The notes under the pieces are model-generated. The model did not search any database. It saw nothing but the letters and a program-made list of their open reading frames with translations, and was not told where the DNA came from. Shown piece after piece: positions 62,001-64,000 of a DNA stretch of 64,000 nt. Source of the stretch: Caproiciproducens sp. CPB-2 (GTDB lineage: Bacteria; Bacillota; Clostridia; Oscillospirales; Acutalibacteraceae); the NCBI RefSeq assembly GCF_036287215.1, contig NZ_CP142860.1, forward strand, positions 1,426,001-1,490,000, given 5' to 3'. The first letter of the stretch is position 1. The number at the start of each line of letters is the position of its first letter. A program made the translations under genes and the position numbers.

Positions 62001-62029
62001 CGGCGCGACGGAGGGAGTGGGAGGAGTTT
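62001..62029 (+). repeat. Structured repeat, partial copy D
   Basis: Only the last part of the unit is present (ccggcgcgacggagggagt), in the orientation of A and B, adjoining the csrA stop. Confidence 0.6.
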
Positions 62030-62267
62030 ACTCATTTGGCTTTTTCTGCAAAGCCTTCTTCAGCTGATCAAGGGCCTGCTTTTTAGGCGCCACGCTGGCT
62101 TCCTCATTCATGGCGCGGGTCTCCCAAAGCTCTTTGCGGATGATCGGGATTTCCTTTGGCGCGTTGATGCAGATTTTAACGCGGTCGCCGCTGATTTCGG
62201 ATACAATAATTTCAATGTTGTCTCCAATGATAATGGATTCGGAGACTTTTCGGCTGATGACGAGCAT
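62028..62267 (-). CDS. csrA: Carbon storage/flagellin translation regulator CsrA
   Basis: The 79-aa protein starts [20 protein letters not shown] and has the CsrA dimer core [23 protein letters not shown]; a 30-residue Lys/Gln-rich tail ends it. CsrA binds GGA motifs in the hag leader and is held off by FliW. AGGAGG precedes the ATG. Confidence 0.97.
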   Translation of the reverse strand: MLVISRKVSESIIIGDNIEIIVSEISGDRVKICINAPKEIPIIRKELWETRAMNEEASVAPKKQALDQLKKALQKKPNE

Positions 62268-62279
62268 CGAAAGCGCCTC

Positions 62280-62711
62280 CTATCTTTTATCGCTGAATAA
62301 CTGATAGCGAATGGGGTAATCTGAATTTTCCAAAATGATCTGTTTCGCCTTTTTGGTGTTGACGTCGATCACGATCGGCGCTTTCAGGTTAATGACGGAT
62401 TCACTCAAATCCGGTTTGATGACCGCCACTGCCAGAACACAAAGGTTTTCCGCGTCCGTTTCTCCGAAATAATCCAGCTCCGACTGGGGGAAAACGGGGC
62501 TGTAGTCATGGACGATCGGGTAGGGGTCCACCACCACGAAGGAGGGGATGTCGCTGTGGGCGGCTTGCAGGCTCCAGATAATCCCGTTCTCCTCTTCATG
62601 GTACAGAAGATATTCCTTGATATCCTCAAAGCCTAAAATCCCTTCTTCAAAATAAATGATATTTTGAACGCCGGTTTCCGTGTTCTGTAATTCTGCCTGA
62701 TTCGTGTCCAT
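62280..62711 (-). CDS. fliW: Flagellar assembly factor FliW
   Basis: The 143-aa protein has the FliW core IIYFEEGILGFEDIKEYLLY, SLQAAHSDIPSFVVVDPY, CVLAVAVIKPDLSESVINLKAPIVIDVNTKKAKQIIL and YPIRYQLF. FliW binds CsrA and flagellin in a partner switch. 12 bp upstream of csrA. AAGGAGGAAAT precedes the ATG. Confidence 0.97.
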   Translation of the reverse strand: MDTNQAELQNTETGVQNIIYFEEGILGFEDIKEYLLYHEEENGIIWSLQAAHSDIPSFVVVDPYPIVHDYSPVFPQSELDYFGETDAENLCVLAVAVIKPDLSESVINLKAPIVIDVNTKKAKQIILENSDYPIRYQLFSDKR

Positions 62712-62740
62712 AATTTCCTCCTTGTTAGCTGTCAGAAAAA

Positions 62741-62762
62741 ACAGCCTCCCGAAGGGGGCTGT
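62741..62762 (-). terminator. Terminator between the DUF6470 gene and fliW
   Basis: On the minus strand ACAGCCCCC-TTCG-GGAGGCTGT is followed by TTTTTTC, suggesting partial uncoupling of fliW-csrA from the upstream unit. Confidence 0.8.
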
Positions 62763-62774
62763 ATCGATTTTGCA

Positions 62775-63383
62775 TTATGCGGTCACATTGAGCTTCGGCG
62801 GCTGATAGTCGGGACTGGCCGACGGTGGAACGTACTGGGGCTTGCCCAGATATTTGAACTCCACATGAGCGTATTTCTTTACAACAAACTCAACACTTGC
62901 GGGGGTAAATTTCAGCTTCGGCCTGTTTTTCGCCAGCCAGTCGTAATTCTGCCTGTCCGTTTCGTATTGGACGGATAGGCTCTGCGCGTCCCAGTCAAAA
63001 TTGACAGGATAAGAAGGAACTCCGATTGTGCTTTGGATGGTGGGCTGAATATGCTGAAAAGCAAAGGCGCTCAATGTGCTTGTGCTGTTTTGTGTTTCCA
63101 TCAGCGTTTTCTCTTCCTTTGCAAGATCGGCGGTGCCGCTCATGGACATCAGAATCTGATCTTCGTAGGAAACCTGACCGGTTTGGTTTTTTGCGGCGGC
63201 TGATCTTGCTTTGTATTTGTACTCATGCGTATCGAAATACAGTCTGGATGTATACGGGGTTAAATCCGTAAAATCCACAATCCCCTGCTGGGAAAAGGTA
63301 TCGTCGGATATTTCAAGCTTTGCATTATGAACTTTCATTTCAAAAGAAATGGGAACATGAATGATATCCAAAAGCTGTTCCAT
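62775..63383 (-). CDS. DUF6470 family flagellar-locus protein
   Basis: The 202-aa protein lies between flgL and fliW, the usual place of YviE/DUF6470 proteins. Its start MEQLLDIIHVPISFEMKVHNAKL and end FKYLGKPQYVPPSASPDYQPPKLNV fit that family. The function is unknown; it is thought to belong to flagellar or hook assembly. Confidence 0.85.
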   Translation of the reverse strand: MEQLLDIIHVPISFEMKVHNAKLEISDDTFSQQGIVDFTDLTPYTSRLYFDTHEYKYKARSAAAKNQTGQVSYEDQILMSMSGTADLAKEEKTLMETQNSTSTLSAFAFQHIQPTIQSTIGVPSYPVNFDWDAQSLSVQYETDRQNYDWLAKNRPKLKFTPASVEFVVKKYAHVEFKYLGKPQYVPPSASPDYQPPKLNVTA

Positions 63384-63412
63384 ATTAACTCACCTCGCCT
63401 GCTGCGTGATTC

Positions 63413-64000
63413 CTAATCCATAAAGTCCAAAAATGTCGGCTGAAGAATCTGTGCGCCAACCTTTAAAGCAGCCGTGTAAGCGTACTGCTGGTAGCTTTGG
63501 TCCATAACGGCATCCTCAAAATTCACATATTCGGTGTTGTCGATTTTTTCAAGGACTTTATCGCCGATAGACGTCAGGTTCGTCAGAGTGGTCGAAAGAA
63601 AATTGGATTTTGAGCCAACTTCCGATATTTTATCGGTCAGGACGTCGGCTTGATCGCTGAAATTGTCCAGAAGGGGCTTTATTTCATCATACGAGTAGGT
63701 AAAACCAGTGGCATTCTCACCGCCGTCAAGCTTGTCGGCAATCTGCCCAAGAAGGGTGTAAAGATTGTTGGAAACACCACTTCCCGTACCGTCCGATGTA
63801 CCATAGCCAATAAACGAGATACCGGGCAAAGCGGAGTTGTAAACGCTTTGGCTGTTGATTGTCGTGCTTCCGCTTTCCGTGCTGAGTCCCAGTCCGATGT
63901 TGACGAAGGTCTGTTCACTGGCCAGCTTTTTCAGGCCTTCCGACCCGATTGTATCCGTCGCCGTGGCCGTCTGGCTCGTGTCCACCGGGCGGTTCAGATC
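63413..64000 (-). CDS. flgL: Flagellar hook-associated protein FlgL (HAP3), C-terminal part
   Basis: The frame is open from the window edge (DLNRPVDTSQ...). The end carries the flagellin-like C-terminal D0/D1 pattern: KISEVGSKSNFLSTTLTNLTSIGDKVLEKIDNTEYVNFEDAVMDQSYQQYAYTAALKVGAQILQPTFLDFMD. FlgL links hook and filament. The N-terminus is outside the window. Confidence 0.9.
   Translation of the reverse strand, partial: DLNRPVDTSQTATATDTIGSEGLKKLASEQTFVNIGLGLSTESGSTTINSQSVYNSALPGISFIGYGTSDGTGSGVSNNLYTLLGQIADKLDGGENATGFTYSYDEIKPLLDNFSDQADVLTDKISEVGSKSNFLSTTLTNLTSIGDKVLEKIDNTEYVNFEDAVMDQSYQQYAYTAALKVGAQILQPTFLDFMD

Overview
The window looks like the chromosome of a motile, spore-forming, anaerobic member of the Clostridia, probably of the Oscillospiraceae type (inference from gene content and style). 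Pointers are CotF-like spore coat proteins, a CsrA/FliW/flagellin cluster, a T-box before alaS, ThyX, many TTG/GTG starts with strong AGGAGG-type ribosome sites, tRNAs with encoded CCA, and intermediate GC with AT-rich intergenic stretches. No rRNA or CRISPR array was seen.

Layout. 0-12 kb: tail of a probable ABC exporter, galM-glcK on the minus strand, a sugar transferase, an M23 peptidase, tRNA-Leu(UAA), two small coat-like proteins, a hydroxyacid dehydrogenase, asparagine synthase, an AraC/DUF1836 regulator pair, and beta and gamma subunits of a Na+-pumping decarboxylase. 12-14.5 kb: pcrA. 14.5-18.6 kb: a conserved clostridial gene cut in two by a 3.26 kb element carrying a large serine recombinase and several tiny genes. 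19-20.7 kb: PiT phosphate transporter with its DUF47 partner. 20.8-28.6 kb: thyX, tmk, an acetyltransferase, a DJ-1 protein, 5-FCL, mltG, a U32 peptidase and a PBP2-like transpeptidase. 28.7-36.5 kb: T-box-alaS, HIT, PRT, comEC, holA, RNase M5. 36.5-38.7 kb: tRNA-Leu(GAG), small Cys-rich and copper-binding-like proteins, and a candidate structured RNA.

38.8-52.2 kb is a catabolic and transport locus: an MFS carrier, two GlcD/LctD-type flavoprotein dehydrogenases around etfB-etfA, an OpuC-like ABC transporter, a GlpP-family antiterminator, an SDR dehydrogenase, an FGGY kinase and SurE. Three of its transcription units start with near-identical promoter-leader-terminator modules in which a conserved CAGTTAC motif can pair with the 5' arm of the terminator. 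I infer that the local GlpP-like protein controls all three.

52.4-64 kb: a chemoreceptor, enolase, a large secreted SH3/Ig/lysozyme protein, a DUF559 nuclease gene between copies of a ~105-bp structured repeat, then flagellin, csrA, fliW, a DUF6470 protein and flgL (cut by the window end). Another copy of the repeat lies inverted on the far side of flagellin.

The strongest novelty candidates are the gene-splitting serine-recombinase element, whose predicted excision restores the host reading frame exactly, and the GlpP-like antitermination regulon acting on a non-glycerol gene set.
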